Assembly (NCBI RefSeq): GCF_000710035.2
Contig: NZ_JMJJ01000005.1
Coordinates: forward strand, 496,001-560,000
DNA from: Pantoea ananatis LMG 2665
GTDB taxonomy: Bacteria; Pseudomonadota; Gammaproteobacteria; Enterobacterales; Enterobacteriaceae
Reading direction: 5' to 3'
DNA length: 64,000 nucleotides
Shown piece by piece: positions 30,119 to 39,405 of the stretch. The position numbers and the translations under genes are program-made. The first letter of the stretch is position 1; each line of letters starts with the position of its first letter. Below the pieces are notes generated by a model, which was not told where the DNA came from, made no database searches, and saw nothing but the letters and a program-made list of their open reading frames with translations.

Positions 30119-31338
30119 ACCATTTGCTCCAGAATCTGTGCCAGCTCGCGATACGCGATGTGCTGATTAAACTCGGTTTCAACTTTATGTCTGGCTGCGG
30201 CAACAACCGGTGCCACGTCCACCGCGCCTTCTGACAATTTCAGCAGCGTCTCGGCCAGCGCCTCGGCGTCATCTTCCTTCACTAACCAGCCAGAAACGTT
30301 ATTTTCGATCAGTTCCGGAATGCCGCTGTGGAAGGTGGAGACCACTGGCAGCCCTACCGCCATCGCCTCCATCAGCGCAACCGGAATGCCTTCCATGTCG
30401 CCATCTGCGGCCGTTTTAGAGGGCAGCAGAAATATATCCGCTTCGTTGAGGGCCTGACGGATCTCTTCCTGAGGTTTGAAACCCGGCATCGTCACGCAGT
30501 CGTCCATCTCTTCGCGCGCAATAAAGTCACGCATCATCTGATCCTGATCGCCATTGCCAATGATGGTGTACTGGAACTGGCCACCGCGCTGTTTCAGAAT
30601 GGCGCTGGCTTTCACCGCTACATCCAGTCCTTTCTTTTCGGTCAGACGGGCAACGGAAACAATGCGCAACGGTGTATGGAAGGCATCACGCGGCTGGAAA
30701 TTGAATTTTTCAGGTTCAATTCCCATGCGGGTAACGTGAATTTTTTCAGGCGGGCAGCCCATTTCAATCAGCTTGTTCTGCCAAAGATGGCTGATGGGCA
30801 ACATCAGCTCACTCTGCTGAAACAGATTACGGTAATCCTGCTTATGCTCGTCGAGGATGTGACGACGAGAGATATCCGCCCCGTGAAACACCGTTGCCTG
30901 TTTGCCTTTCAGGATACCCAGTTCACGCAGTTTATTCGCCAGCGCCCCGGCATAGCCGAAATGCACCAGGAAAACATCCGCGACATAGGTCTGACGCGCA
31001 TTGGCAACGATCGCCGGCAGCAGCAGCTTACTGGACTGTGCGCCATAGCGGCGCACGTTAAGGGAACGGAGTAACGACACTTTGGTGATTTTGGGCAGAA
31101 CCAGTTTCAGCCGCTGTCCCAGCTTGTCCGTCAGGGAAATTTTTTCTTCGGGTAACAGGTAATGCGTCTTTGCCGCCAGACCATATTCGTCAAATGCGCC
31201 GTGGCGGTTGACCAGGTCTCCCGGAAATACCGAGATAATCTCAACGTCGTAACCGGCATCAATAAAATGAGTGACCTGGTTGAGAACAAAAGTTTCAGAG
31301 GCAACCGGGAAACGCATCGTGAAAAAAGTCAGTTTCAT
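30115..31338 (-). CDS. wceK: Family 4 glycosyltransferase, AmsK/WceK-like
   Basis: This is a 407-residue GT-B enzyme. The N-terminus FFTMRFPVASETFVLNQV and the middle ATVFHGADISRR are typical of WcaL/AmsK-type transferases. The donor half has IVSVARLTEKKGLDVAVKA and the E-x7-E motif MEGIPVALMEAMAVGLPVV. It probably adds a late side-chain sugar to the exopolysaccharide repeat. The ATG at 31338 lies four bases after the wceJ stop; a GTG one codon upstream is possible. Gene position and family match wceK of the stewartan cluster; sugar specificity is not readable. Confidence 0.85.
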   Translation of the reverse strand: MKLTFFTMRFPVASETFVLNQVTHFIDAGYDVEIISVFPGDLVNRHGAFDEYGLAAKTHYLLPEEKISLTDKLGQRLKLVLPKITKVSLLRSLNVRRYGAQSSKLLLPAIVANARQTYVADVFLVHFGYAGALANKLRELGILKGKQATVFHGADISRRHILDEHKQDYRNLFQQSELMLPISHLWQNKLIEMGCPPEKIHVTRMGIEPEKFNFQPRDAFHTPLRIVSVARLTEKKGLDVAVKASAILKQRGGQFQYTIIGNGDQDQMMRDFIAREEMDDCVTMPGFKPQEEIRQALNEADIFLLPSKTAADGDMEGIPVALMEAMAVGLPVVSTFHSGIPELIENNVSGWLVKEDDAEALAETLLKLSEGAVDVAPVVAAARHKVETEFNQHIAYRELAQILEQMV

Positions 31339-31342
31339 CACA

Positions 31343-32605
31343 TCATCCTATTACGTTTAGAATCTCTTCAGTGATTCTGTTACCTACTTCCCTTTCATGC
31401 GCCACGGCGGTTTCGACGTTTTGCTTGATCGTGTCGTAGTCGGCCAGGATAGCCTGAACTTTATCAATCAGCGAACCGTCCATCAGGCTCTGAACATCGG
31501 TAGCCATTTGCGGCAGACCTAGCTGATTCATGACGCCCATGGATTTGTGTTCATAGTTGATGGCGACCGCTGGCGTACCAAAGTTCATTGAGATGATGGC
31601 AGAGTGCAGACGGGTTCCGATGGTCAGGTGACACTCGCTGAGGAGGACACCTAATTCGAGGTCATTAAATTCATCCATTACAACGTGGTAGTGCTCTGGC
31701 TGCTCAACGCGATCGCGCAAAGTGAGCGCCACCATACGGTCATCTTTGGCGTAGCTGTCGATGCCCGTACAGGTAGATAAGGCGACGACCTGATAACCGC
31801 TGGCGATCATGGCGTTGATCACGCGACCAAAGGCGGCTTCGTATTCCTGCTGCGTGACGCCCAGACGCTTATCAAACGGCGCCAGTTCACGGACCGTAAT
31901 CGCGATGGTTTTGCGGGTGCGAATCACGCTCTGCCAGTGCTGCAGACTGTGGCTGGGGTTTTCAACGTGACGGGCACGTACCAGGAAGGCCGTATCCACA
32001 CCGGGCATCACCTTTGAGCTGGTCACGCCATCGCGCTTCATCAGGTCAAGGCTAACGGACTCACGCAAGATAAGGCGGTCAACCCGGTCAAACACGAAGT
32101 TGGCCAGTTGATTAGTGCGGGCGTTCTGGAAAGGTCCAACGGAGTGGCCAATCAGGTAAAGCGGCTTCTTAGCCAGTAGCGCGCAGAGCGCATGGTCAAA
32201 CTGGGTCACGCCATACAGATCGACAAAGAATGAACCGCCCACCTGAATGACCGCATCGTACTGCGCCAGACTTTCCGTGAAGGCTTTGAGGTGTGGCGGC
32301 ACGGAGAAGGATTTGTAGGGTCCACCCTTGCCCAGATGCGCCATCATGATATTCGGCATCAGTCGGTTAGCGACTTTGCGTTTAACAGAGCCAATCAGGC
32401 CCTTACCCGAGGAGTTGTTGTGCAGGAATAGCTTATCCTGCTGAATATGTTGCTGAAGCAGATAACCGGAGCTGGTTGGATAACGGCTTATCACATCAAT
32501 ATCCACATCGTTGCGCGCGGCCTGAATTGAATCAATCAGTCCACGCAGAATCGCGCCATCCCCACGATTCCCACAGGTATGGTTACCCACCAATAAAATC
32601 TTCAT
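31343..32605 (-). CDS. wceJ: Polysaccharide pyruvyltransferase, WcaK/AmsJ-like
   Basis: The 420-residue protein follows E. coli WcaK closely: KILLVGNHTCGNRGDGAILRGL at the start, then VIQVGGSFFVDLYGVTQF, LYLIGHSVGPFQ, RESVSLDLMKRD, ITVRELAPFDKRLG, and the C-terminal GTRLHSAIISMNFGTPAVAINYEHKS. Such enzymes transfer pyruvate from PEP to a sugar to make a ketal. In amylovoran the terminal galactose is pyruvylated by AmsJ. It lies between wceF and wceK with a hairpin upstream. Presence suggests, but does not prove, a pyruvylated exopolysaccharide. Confidence 0.9.
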   Translation of the reverse strand: MKILLVGNHTCGNRGDGAILRGLIDSIQAARNDVDIDVISRYPTSSGYLLQQHIQQDKLFLHNNSSGKGLIGSVKRKVANRLMPNIMMAHLGKGGPYKSFSVPPHLKAFTESLAQYDAVIQVGGSFFVDLYGVTQFDHALCALLAKKPLYLIGHSVGPFQNARTNQLANFVFDRVDRLILRESVSLDLMKRDGVTSSKVMPGVDTAFLVRARHVENPSHSLQHWQSVIRTRKTIAITVRELAPFDKRLGVTQQEYEAAFGRVINAMIASGYQVVALSTCTGIDSYAKDDRMVALTLRDRVEQPEHYHVVMDEFNDLELGVLLSECHLTIGTRLHSAIISMNFGTPAVAINYEHKSMGVMNQLGLPQMATDVQSLMDGSLIDKVQAILADYDTIKQNVETAVAHEREVGNRITEEILNVIG

Positions 32606-32689
32606 AAAAACTCCGAATAATTTTTTCTAATTCTACCAACCGCCCAGTTCCGAAACGGGCAAAATGAATAGGGAGAAAAACAGCAAATA

Positions 32690-32723
32690 AAAATCCTGCA
32701 CCAACATCCCAGATGCTGTTGGT
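32690..32723 (-). terminator. Hairpin between wceF and wceJ, possible attenuator
   Basis: On the minus strand ACCAACA pairs with TGTTGGT (32700-32723, 10-base loop) and GCAGGATTTTTATTT follows. The stem is only seven bases and the T run starts a few bases late, so it may be a weak terminator or an mRNA stabiliser within the operon. Confidence 0.4.
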
Positions 32724-32755
32724 GTGGCCTGCCGTATCAGGGCAGCCCTCTCTGA

Positions 32756-34966
32756 CTACGATTTAATCGCAAAATACGGTAAGGCAACCTGCTTACCGTT
32801 AATAACGACAGACACGAATCCTTCAGGTTTGCTGGTATCCACCTTGTCATCAGACAACGCGCGGGAGGCCAGCAATAAATCCCCCTGCTCATTCGCGCCC
32901 ACGCCCGCTTTACCGTTATGCAGGCTAAAGCGCTGCGGCGCGGCATGACTGCCGCTGTCCGGCGTAGCCTTCGCCATTTTGGCATCGACCCGCGCACAGC
33001 GGCCGGTGACAAAGCGATCTTTCGCCGTGCTCTTGATCATCACCGCTGCCGAAGGCGTCCAGCCTGCCAGCCTGATGAAAACCTGCGTGTCGGTATCGGT
33101 TTTAGCGACGTAGCGCACATCCACCACCGGACTGCTGCCTTCCGCCGACCAGCTGGCTTCAGCATGGTCTTTCTTACGTTGAACGTGAATAACCGCCCGG
33201 CCGCCGGTGTTTTTCCCACTGATGAGGTTCATCAGCGGCTCACCGTCCGTGCCGTTATTGAACTGCGACTGTCCAAAAATTTCGATTTCCCACGAGTCGC
33301 CAACGGTGGGGGAATAAAGATTGCCCAGTTCAAACCACACGGCCTGATTGGTGTTGTTTTCCAACAGCCAGCGTGAGGTCAGATAGTTATATTTCAGGCT
33401 GCCATCGATCGCGACGCCGTAGGACTCAACGCGGGTCGATCCCATTTCCCAGGCGCTTAGCCAACGATCGCCCTGCTCTGAGTTGTCAATCCAGCTGCCG
33501 GATTGCAGGTTGGTCTGACGCGTATTCAGGCGGGAGTGCCAGGCAATCAGCGGGTTCTTGCAGTCCTCAAGGCTTAAGGCATCGATAATCCATTGACCGT
33601 TTGAGATATCGCCGGGATTATCACAGTGCTCAATCCAGCCGTTGTGAATCAGCGACTGGCTGCAGCGCGGCAGGTTGAGAACTTTGCCGCCTTTACAGTG
33701 CTGGGCGTTAAAGTTTGACAGCTCAATCGCGGTACTGTGGTCCCAGTTCCCCTTTTTCTGACCAGACCAGCCGGCCTGAATCACGTCGCCCGTACAGGCT
33801 GAGGCGTACCACTGGTCAATCTTACAATCCAGCGTATCCAGCAGGCTGAGCGCGGTGCCGCCAACCTGGTTGAAGCGCAGGCAGGCCCCACGGAAAAACT
33901 GTCCGCCCGGGCAGGTATTACGGAACAATCCCTGCTTATTGGGATGCGTATCCGTATTGCCGTTAAAAATCAGGTTAGAGATTTCCACCCAGCGGGCGCT
34001 GACCTCGAAAACAAACGGCGATTTGCCGTCGGAGACGATGCTGGTCGCCGGGAAATACCCAAAGTTGACCATCGCACCGGAGATGCGGAAGAAACGGCGC
34101 TGCTCCTCACCGAAGTTACAGGCGGAAACGAAGAACGTGCCCGCAGGGAACTGTACGCAGATAGGCTGATCGCTCTGCTGCGACCACTGGTACATCGCTT
34201 TAATCGCGGGCGCACTGTCGGTTTTGCCGTCGGCGATAGCGCCAAAGTCAAACAGCGAGAGTCGGTTATAGTCATCGACTACGCGACGCCAGTGAAAGCC
34301 GTCGCCGCTGAAAATCACCCCCTGATCGTCCTGCGCCGGCTGGAAACTGCCGACGAATTCGCCGCCCCCCACTTCCAGGCCGGGGTGCCAGCTTTTGAGC
34401 TTGATCTTCGCGCCTTCAAACAGCGGTCGCGTCTTGCGCAGATCGTCCACCGAGGGGATCTCACCGATTAGCTGATAACCCGCAGGCTGTGCCAGACGCT
34501 GACTAAAGGCAGCCTGGCCCGGCTGGCTGACATCCGGGATGTTAAAGACCATCTGCCCGTTGCTGTCTTCCAGCGCCATAGAGTGAGACGGATTCGCGAT
34601 CAGCGCCGCATTATCCTTTACAAACTGGTCAAAATTTCCCTTATTCAGGGTAATCGGCTGGGTGATTTGTGCCAGCTTGCCGCTGGCATCGCGCAGGAAC
34701 ACGGGGATCTGGTTACCCGCCTGGCTGGCATCGCTTCCCGACTTACCGATCCACAGTTTTCCCTGGAAGTTTTGCCAGAACTGCGGCGGCATCGCGTAGA
34801 CATTTTCAGGCGTCAGAATCGGAACATCGCCTTTGGGTACCGCGCTTGCATCAACCGACTTGAGCGCCAGGCCAGTGTTTTTGGCCGCGTAGCTGGAAAA
34901 GGTGCTCACGGAGAGCGCGCCGACAAGGGCGGAGGCTGCGGTTTGCAAGACTTCTCTTCTTTTCAT
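32756..34966 (-). CDS. wceF: Secreted exopolysaccharide-processing protein with phage tailspike-like domains
   Basis: The 736-residue protein starts MKRREVLQTAASALVG, an export signal with a twin-arginine-like RR at residues 3-4. Residues 48-145 resemble the P22 tailspike head-binding domain: GKLWIG, then NQIPVFLRDASGK, AQITQPITLNKG, and HSMALEDSNGQ. A GGGEFVGS linker with FHWRRV follows near 200-230. SLFDFGAIADGKTDSAPAI marks the start of a right-handed beta-helix. The place in the operon matches AmsF/WceF, thought to act on or modify the exported polymer. Catalytic residues cannot be fixed from the sequence alone. Confidence 0.85.
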   Translation of the reverse strand: MKRREVLQTAASALVGALSVSTFSSYAAKNTGLALKSVDASAVPKGDVPILTPENVYAMPPQFWQNFQGKLWIGKSGSDASQAGNQIPVFLRDASGKLAQITQPITLNKGNFDQFVKDNAALIANPSHSMALEDSNGQMVFNIPDVSQPGQAAFSQRLAQPAGYQLIGEIPSVDDLRKTRPLFEGAKIKLKSWHPGLEVGGGEFVGSFQPAQDDQGVIFSGDGFHWRRVVDDYNRLSLFDFGAIADGKTDSAPAIKAMYQWSQQSDQPICVQFPAGTFFVSACNFGEEQRRFFRISGAMVNFGYFPATSIVSDGKSPFVFEVSARWVEISNLIFNGNTDTHPNKQGLFRNTCPGGQFFRGACLRFNQVGGTALSLLDTLDCKIDQWYASACTGDVIQAGWSGQKKGNWDHSTAIELSNFNAQHCKGGKVLNLPRCSQSLIHNGWIEHCDNPGDISNGQWIIDALSLEDCKNPLIAWHSRLNTRQTNLQSGSWIDNSEQGDRWLSAWEMGSTRVESYGVAIDGSLKYNYLTSRWLLENNTNQAVWFELGNLYSPTVGDSWEIEIFGQSQFNNGTDGEPLMNLISGKNTGGRAVIHVQRKKDHAEASWSAEGSSPVVDVRYVAKTDTDTQVFIRLAGWTPSAAVMIKSTAKDRFVTGRCARVDAKMAKATPDSGSHAAPQRFSLHNGKAGVGANEQGDLLLASRALSDDKVDTSKPEGFVSVVINGKQVALPYFAIKS

Positions 34967-35052
34967 GCAATTAATCCCGTCGTCATGAAGGCCGTAAACT
35001 CAGCCATAAAAGGTGTCCCATGAGGCACATCAAAAGTGAGCGTCTTCAGCCC

Positions 35053-36087
35053 TTACACCAACGCCAGCCAGCTTTGTTTAATCTGTTTACCGTCAAACTT
35101 CAGCGCGGTTTGCTGGGTTTTTTCGCTCATGGCATAGAACAGTGCATCGTCGCTGGCCAGTTGTTCCATCCGCGCCAGAAATTCGCTTTTCTTGTTCATC
35201 GGCACCAGGAAACCGTCTTCGCCGTGATTAATAATCTCCTGTGGACCTGTCGGACAGTCATAGGCCACCACCGGCAGCGACCAGGATTTGGCTTCCAGCA
35301 GCACCAGCGGCAAACCTTCATAACGGGAGGTCATCAGCGCCATATCACTGTCGCGGTAGTAATCGTTGATATTGCTGACCTTACCGACAAACTTCACGCT
35401 GGAGGTAATGCCCAGCACGGCTGCCTGATCCTGTAGTTGCTGGCGCAGTTCACCGTCGCCGGCAATCACCAACGTCCAGTCAGGATGCGCTCTGGAAAAG
35501 TCACGCCAGATATCCAGTAACAGGTCGAACCCTTTCTGATTGTCCAGACGGCCGACCGCCAGCGCCTGACGATGGCGCGTGGTACGGTGCCAGGATTTGT
35601 ACACCACCGGGTTAGGAATGGCCTGACTGGGGATGTGCCAGCGCTGAAAGACCTGATGATCTTTATCCGTCAGGACAATGACGCGGTCGTAGAAGCGCAG
35701 TAGCAGGAACTTGAGAAACTTAATGGGTTTACTGAAGGAGTTGATGGCAACGTGCTCGCAGGCATAGGCCTTGAAGCGCTTCTTTTTCAGCGTCATCAGG
35801 TTCCAGAAAGCAAACATCACGCTCAGACGGCCCATGCTGATTAAAAACACGGTGTCGAAGCCTTCCTGCTGAATACGCGCCACGGCACGTTTGATGGGGT
35901 TACTTTCACCTTCGAAGCTGACGATCTGCTTGACCTTATCGAAAGGGTAAAAGGGTTCGCCGTGCCCCTCCAGTGAGTAGATGGTGACCTCATGCGCATC
36001 ACCAAGACATTCCGACATAAAGTTACAGATATTTTCGGTGCCCGCATACGAGTAAGCGTCTTTGATCACCAGGACGATTTTTTTCAT
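35053..36087 (-). CDS. wceN: Family 4 glycosyltransferase of the exopolysaccharide operon (AmsD-like)
   Basis: The 344-residue GT-B protein has an early GTENICNFM loop (AGTENI, the acceptor-side motif), the donor-side ALAVGRLDNQKGFDLLLDIW, LVIAGDGELRQQLQ, and the E-x7-E motif EGLPLVLLEAKSWSLPVV. It resembles AmsD of Erwinia amylovora and adds an internal sugar of the repeat unit. The symbol follows gene order in the stewartan cluster and is less certain than the family. It is followed by wceF after 86 bases. Confidence 0.8.
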   Translation of the reverse strand: MKKIVLVIKDAYSYAGTENICNFMSECLGDAHEVTIYSLEGHGEPFYPFDKVKQIVSFEGESNPIKRAVARIQQEGFDTVFLISMGRLSVMFAFWNLMTLKKKRFKAYACEHVAINSFSKPIKFLKFLLLRFYDRVIVLTDKDHQVFQRWHIPSQAIPNPVVYKSWHRTTRHRQALAVGRLDNQKGFDLLLDIWRDFSRAHPDWTLVIAGDGELRQQLQDQAAVLGITSSVKFVGKVSNINDYYRDSDMALMTSRYEGLPLVLLEAKSWSLPVVAYDCPTGPQEIINHGEDGFLVPMNKKSEFLARMEQLASDDALFYAMSEKTQQTALKFDGKQIKQSWLALV

Positions 36088-36132
36088 GAAACGTTATCCA
36101 CCTCAAATTTATACACAATCCTGCCGATCGGC

Positions 36133-36891
36133 TTAACGGTGTTTCAGGCTAAACAGCACACCATTCACCATATACCAAGCGTAATAGTAATAGATTTTTA
36201 ACGGATTGTTTTTATAGATAATTCTTAATAGTTCGAGGTGCCATTTGGCGGCTTTGTTTTTATTACGCGACAGGGAATTTCCTAACTCGTAATAATTCAC
36301 CAGAATACTCTGAATTACGCGGGCCTGTTTGTAGCGATTAAAGAGTTCGTAGAGGAAAAGGAAGTCTTCGTGACCTTTTCGCTCAAATAAAATCCCGCCT
36401 GGCGGACGGCGGAAACAGACGGATGAGAAGCACACCCGATACTGCTTTTTGACATAGCTGTCCTGCTTAAGGTAAGGCTTTGTATAGCGAATATCGTGGT
36501 CAGCTTTGCGGGTTTTGTAATGGTATTCCGTGATGACCAGATTGTCCCCGTCGGCGATAGCCTGCATCTGCTGGCGAAGCTTATCGCTGTGCCATTCGTC
36601 ATCGCTGTCAAGAAAAGCGATCACCTCTTCTTGCGAAGCACGTAATCCAACATTGCGGGTTTCGGCCGCGCCCATATTGACCGCATTGTCGAGAATCGTA
36701 ATACGCGGGTCCTGGCACTGCTCGCGCACCCACGCGAGTGAATCATCGGTGGATTTATCGTTGATCAGATACAGGTGCCAGTCCTGATAGGTTTGATTGA
36801 TGACGGACTGTACAGCGCGTAATACCGTCTCGCGGGCATTATACATAGGCATGACAATGCCGACGGTACCAGAGTGATTATTCATTTTCAT
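36133..36891 (-). CDS. wceM: Family 2 glycosyltransferase of the exopolysaccharide operon
   Basis: This is a 252-residue GT-A enzyme with VGIVMPMYNARETVLRAVQSVINQTY at the start, LINDKSTDDS, and the DxD loop VIAFLDSDDEWHSDKL. It is short and ends with a hydrophobic, basic tail. It is one of two GT2 enzymes side by side. The name follows the stewartan gene order (wceB, wceM, wceN) and should be taken as provisional; E. amylovora AmsE is an alternative counterpart. Two ATG codons two codons apart are possible starts. Confidence 0.75.
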   Translation of the reverse strand: MKMNNHSGTVGIVMPMYNARETVLRAVQSVINQTYQDWHLYLINDKSTDDSLAWVREQCQDPRITILDNAVNMGAAETRNVGLRASQEEVIAFLDSDDEWHSDKLRQQMQAIADGDNLVITEYHYKTRKADHDIRYTKPYLKQDSYVKKQYRVCFSSVCFRRPPGGILFERKGHEDFLFLYELFNRYKQARVIQSILVNYYELGNSLSRNKNKAAKWHLELLRIIYKNNPLKIYYYYAWYMVNGVLFSLKHR

Positions 36892-36966
36892 ACCTGAATA
36901 AATAAAATAGACGGGGCCACCAGATAACCTTCCGGTAGCGTTAAAACGTCACGACATTCAATAGAA

Positions 36967-37884
36967 TCAGGAGAGTGCCTTTTCGCCACCCAACCGCGCT
37001 TTCAGTTTGTCTTTCACGCGGTTCAGGAAGTAGGTGCGATTATCTTTATTGGTGAGCAGGAAGTAGCGCGCGAAGCTGACGCTCGCCATCAGCGAGTTAC
37101 CGTCCATTTTGTAGCGCAGGGGCAGCTTGAATGCTTTGTAGGTGTGAATATCTCGTGCGGTAAGGTGCGGTTTCATCGTATCCAGCCAGAACAGGGAGTA
37201 CTTGACCGATTCACCTTTGTGTTTGGAGCCAAACTTCGTCACCAGGTGGTAGTTGGCCAGCGGGGCGGCGATCATTTCAAACCGGTAACCCATGCGGTCG
37301 GCACGGATGCAGAAGTCATAGTCCTGATGGCGGATAAAACGCGCATCGAACTGAATTTTAGCGGCATCTTCACGCTTCAGCACGATGGTGCTGGTTTGAA
37401 TAAAGCCATAACAGCCAAACAGATACTCTGCGACAGTTTCATTTTTTGCCGGAGGCTGCATCGGCATAACCTTCAGGAACGCACCGTCCTGATAGATATT
37501 TACCTGGCTGTAGATAATGGTATTGTGCTGACCCTGCGCCTCTAGCTCCGCAATCTTTTCACTGACCTGCAGAAGTTTGTCGGCATGCCACTCGTCATCG
37601 GCATCCAGAAAACTGACATAGTCGCCCGTTGCCAACTCAATGCCTTTGTTACGCGCGCCGGCACCGTTGAGTTTCACCTCAGACAAGACCAGATTGATGT
37701 CCAGGTCCTGATAGCGCTCACTGCGCACCACTTCCGCCAGCGCGGCGGCATCGGCAGATTTGTCATCCACGATGATGACTTCGAAATGGCGATACGTTTG
37801 TGCTTTAACGCAATCCAGCGTCGTGACAATCGATTCTGACGCGTTATAAGCCGGAATTACGATGGAGAAACGAATGTCCTTCAT
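36967..37884 (-). CDS. wceB: Family 2 glycosyltransferase, AmsB/WceB-like
   Basis: The protein is 305 residues from the ATG at 37884 (MKDIRFSIVIPAYNASESIV), preceded by GAGGTG. A TTG 16 codons upstream gives a longer frame without family support. The GT-A motifs are FEVIIVDDKSADAAAL and the DxD loop YVSFLDADDEWHADKL; QDYDFCIRADRMG holds the catalytic acidic site. It is similar to AmsB and WcaA-like enzymes and adds a sugar to the lipid-linked intermediate. Similarity to the adjoining wceM product suggests an old duplication. Confidence 0.83.
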   Translation of the reverse strand: MKDIRFSIVIPAYNASESIVTTLDCVKAQTYRHFEVIIVDDKSADAAALAEVVRSERYQDLDINLVLSEVKLNGAGARNKGIELATGDYVSFLDADDEWHADKLLQVSEKIAELEAQGQHNTIIYSQVNIYQDGAFLKVMPMQPPAKNETVAEYLFGCYGFIQTSTIVLKREDAAKIQFDARFIRHQDYDFCIRADRMGYRFEMIAAPLANYHLVTKFGSKHKGESVKYSLFWLDTMKPHLTARDIHTYKAFKLPLRYKMDGNSLMASVSFARYFLLTNKDNRTYFLNRVKDKLKARLGGEKALS

Positions 37885-38013
37885 TGCCAGCACCTCATTA
37901 AAGTATTCAAAAATAAACAATTCAATCGACAAACGCCGAAGAAAAACCTGTGTTGTTACAGGCGACCGCCCCGCGAAGTGAAGCCGTTCACTGGGGGCGC
38001 GCCGCCGGGTCCG

Positions 38014-39150
38014 TTACCGAATCAGCCAGAACTCCTGGGCCACTTCGTACCCTACAACCGCCTGCTTGGTTGAGATGGTGTTGTAGTAGAGGTAATAGAG
38101 CAGGAAAAAAAACAGCATGCCAAACAGCGCCGGCTTCCAGACGCGTCTGGCCTGATAGATAAGCGAGGTCAGAATGATGGGTTCAACCTGTTGCAAATAG
38201 TTGGAAAGACGCGAACCTGACGGGAAGTTATACAGGAAGATGCGGATCGCCCCGCCGATAGCAAAACTTAAAATCAGCAAGTAGTTCAGACGATACTGGG
38301 CATAGTTTTCACGCTTCAGTTCTTCAGTGAGCATGAAATAGAAGAAAATAAACACCAGCATAATGTTCTTCAGGTTCGAGACTGACAGGATGCTGCCATC
38401 CATTGCATAGGAGGGATCGTTGTTATAGCCCGATGCCCTTTCCCCCAGCGATCCGAGGTGTCCGGCAATCAGGGCGATGAAGCTTGAACCCCCGACGACC
38501 GAGAGCGGCAGGCTGACAACGATGATCACCACCGGCCACCAGCGCCAGTCACGAATAAACAGGAAAGGCACCAGCGTTATCACCATAACGGCGGTGTTGT
38601 GACTCATGAACGACAGGATAAAAAAGGTAAACGCCCACCAGTAACGCTTCAGGTAGATCGTCCACAGCACGCCGAGGAACAGGGCGGAGCTTAAGCCAAA
38701 ACGTATCTGGTTGATGTCTTTGTTAATAAAGATGTGCGCCGAATACAGCGCCAGCGCCAGTACCGGATAAGGCGACATCTTTCTGAAAAAGAAGGCGTTA
38801 ATGGATACCGCAATCGCACAGAAGACGAACAGAAACACGCTGGCGTTATGCGAAAACAGACTCGTTATCCACGCCATCGCAAAAATCAGCGGTTCGTAGC
38901 GGAAAAACGCGACGGTATTGAAAAAACCGTTGATCTGAATGCGCCGTACAAAGTCCTCAAAGAAACTGCGGTACTGGAAGTCATCCATGCCGGTGCCGAG
39001 GCCACGAATCCCCCCGAATACGATCAGAATAATGGCCGCAAAGCACAGCAGCCAGGTCAAAATATAATTTGTGCGTTCGTCTTTTTTCACCAGGATTTCG
39101 AACAGCGAAATCAGCAGCAAAAACCCTGATATATACCAATATGGAGCCAT
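38014..39150 (-). CDS. wceL: Exopolysaccharide polymerase (Wzy, EpsG-like)
   Basis: The protein has 378 residues from the ATG at 39150 (MAPYWYISGFLLLISLFEI), which has AAGGAAT eight bases before it; an upstream GTG lacks such a site. About ten hydrophobic segments are visible. FGGIRGLGTGMDDFQYRSFF near residue 55 and the loop NKDINQIRFGLSSALFLG are typical of EpsG-family polymerases, in which arginines in periplasmic loops bind the polymer. It joins repeat units at the periplasmic face. It corresponds to AmsC/WceL in the amylovoran and stewartan operons. Confidence 0.83.
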   Translation of the reverse strand: MAPYWYISGFLLLISLFEILVKKDERTNYILTWLLCFAAIILIVFGGIRGLGTGMDDFQYRSFFEDFVRRIQINGFFNTVAFFRYEPLIFAMAWITSLFSHNASVFLFVFCAIAVSINAFFFRKMSPYPVLALALYSAHIFINKDINQIRFGLSSALFLGVLWTIYLKRYWWAFTFFILSFMSHNTAVMVITLVPFLFIRDWRWWPVVIIVVSLPLSVVGGSSFIALIAGHLGSLGERASGYNNDPSYAMDGSILSVSNLKNIMLVFIFFYFMLTEELKRENYAQYRLNYLLILSFAIGGAIRIFLYNFPSGSRLSNYLQQVEPIILTSLIYQARRVWKPALFGMLFFFLLYYLYYNTISTKQAVVGYEVAQEFWLIR

Positions 39151-39365
39151 GGTGTGATTCCTTAAATCCACAAGTTCTCATGCCAACAGTGGCCAGTGCT
39201 GATTACCTTCCGGGTTGATCTCTCAGCAGGTCTGCGCCGACATCGCGACAGACAAAAGCGTGTTGATGATGAATTCTGATGATTGACGTTAGATCGTCGC
39301 TTATTGTGCGTTGTATCCAGAATCACCTGTGCAAATCGTTACGTGTCGTTATCTTGAGCCAGGGA

Positions 39366-39395
39366 TCAAAAGGGGCGGTCAAACCCGCCCCTTTT
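39366..39395 (-). terminator. Strong internal terminator/attenuator downstream of wzc
   Basis: On the minus strand AAAAGGGGCGG pairs perfectly with CCGCCCCTTTT around a six-base loop (39368-39395), ending in four T residues. It starts about ten bases past the wzc stop, within a 255-base gap before wceL. In E. coli a comparable hairpin follows wzc in the colanic acid operon. Readthrough would be expected to depend on RfaH. Confidence 0.8.
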
Positions 39396-39405
39396 CTTTC
39401 AGCTC

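Noticed and set aside
30328-31074. Plus-strand open frame of 248 codons opposite wceK
   Set aside because: Shadow of a conserved glycosyltransferase gene; no ribosome site or domain.
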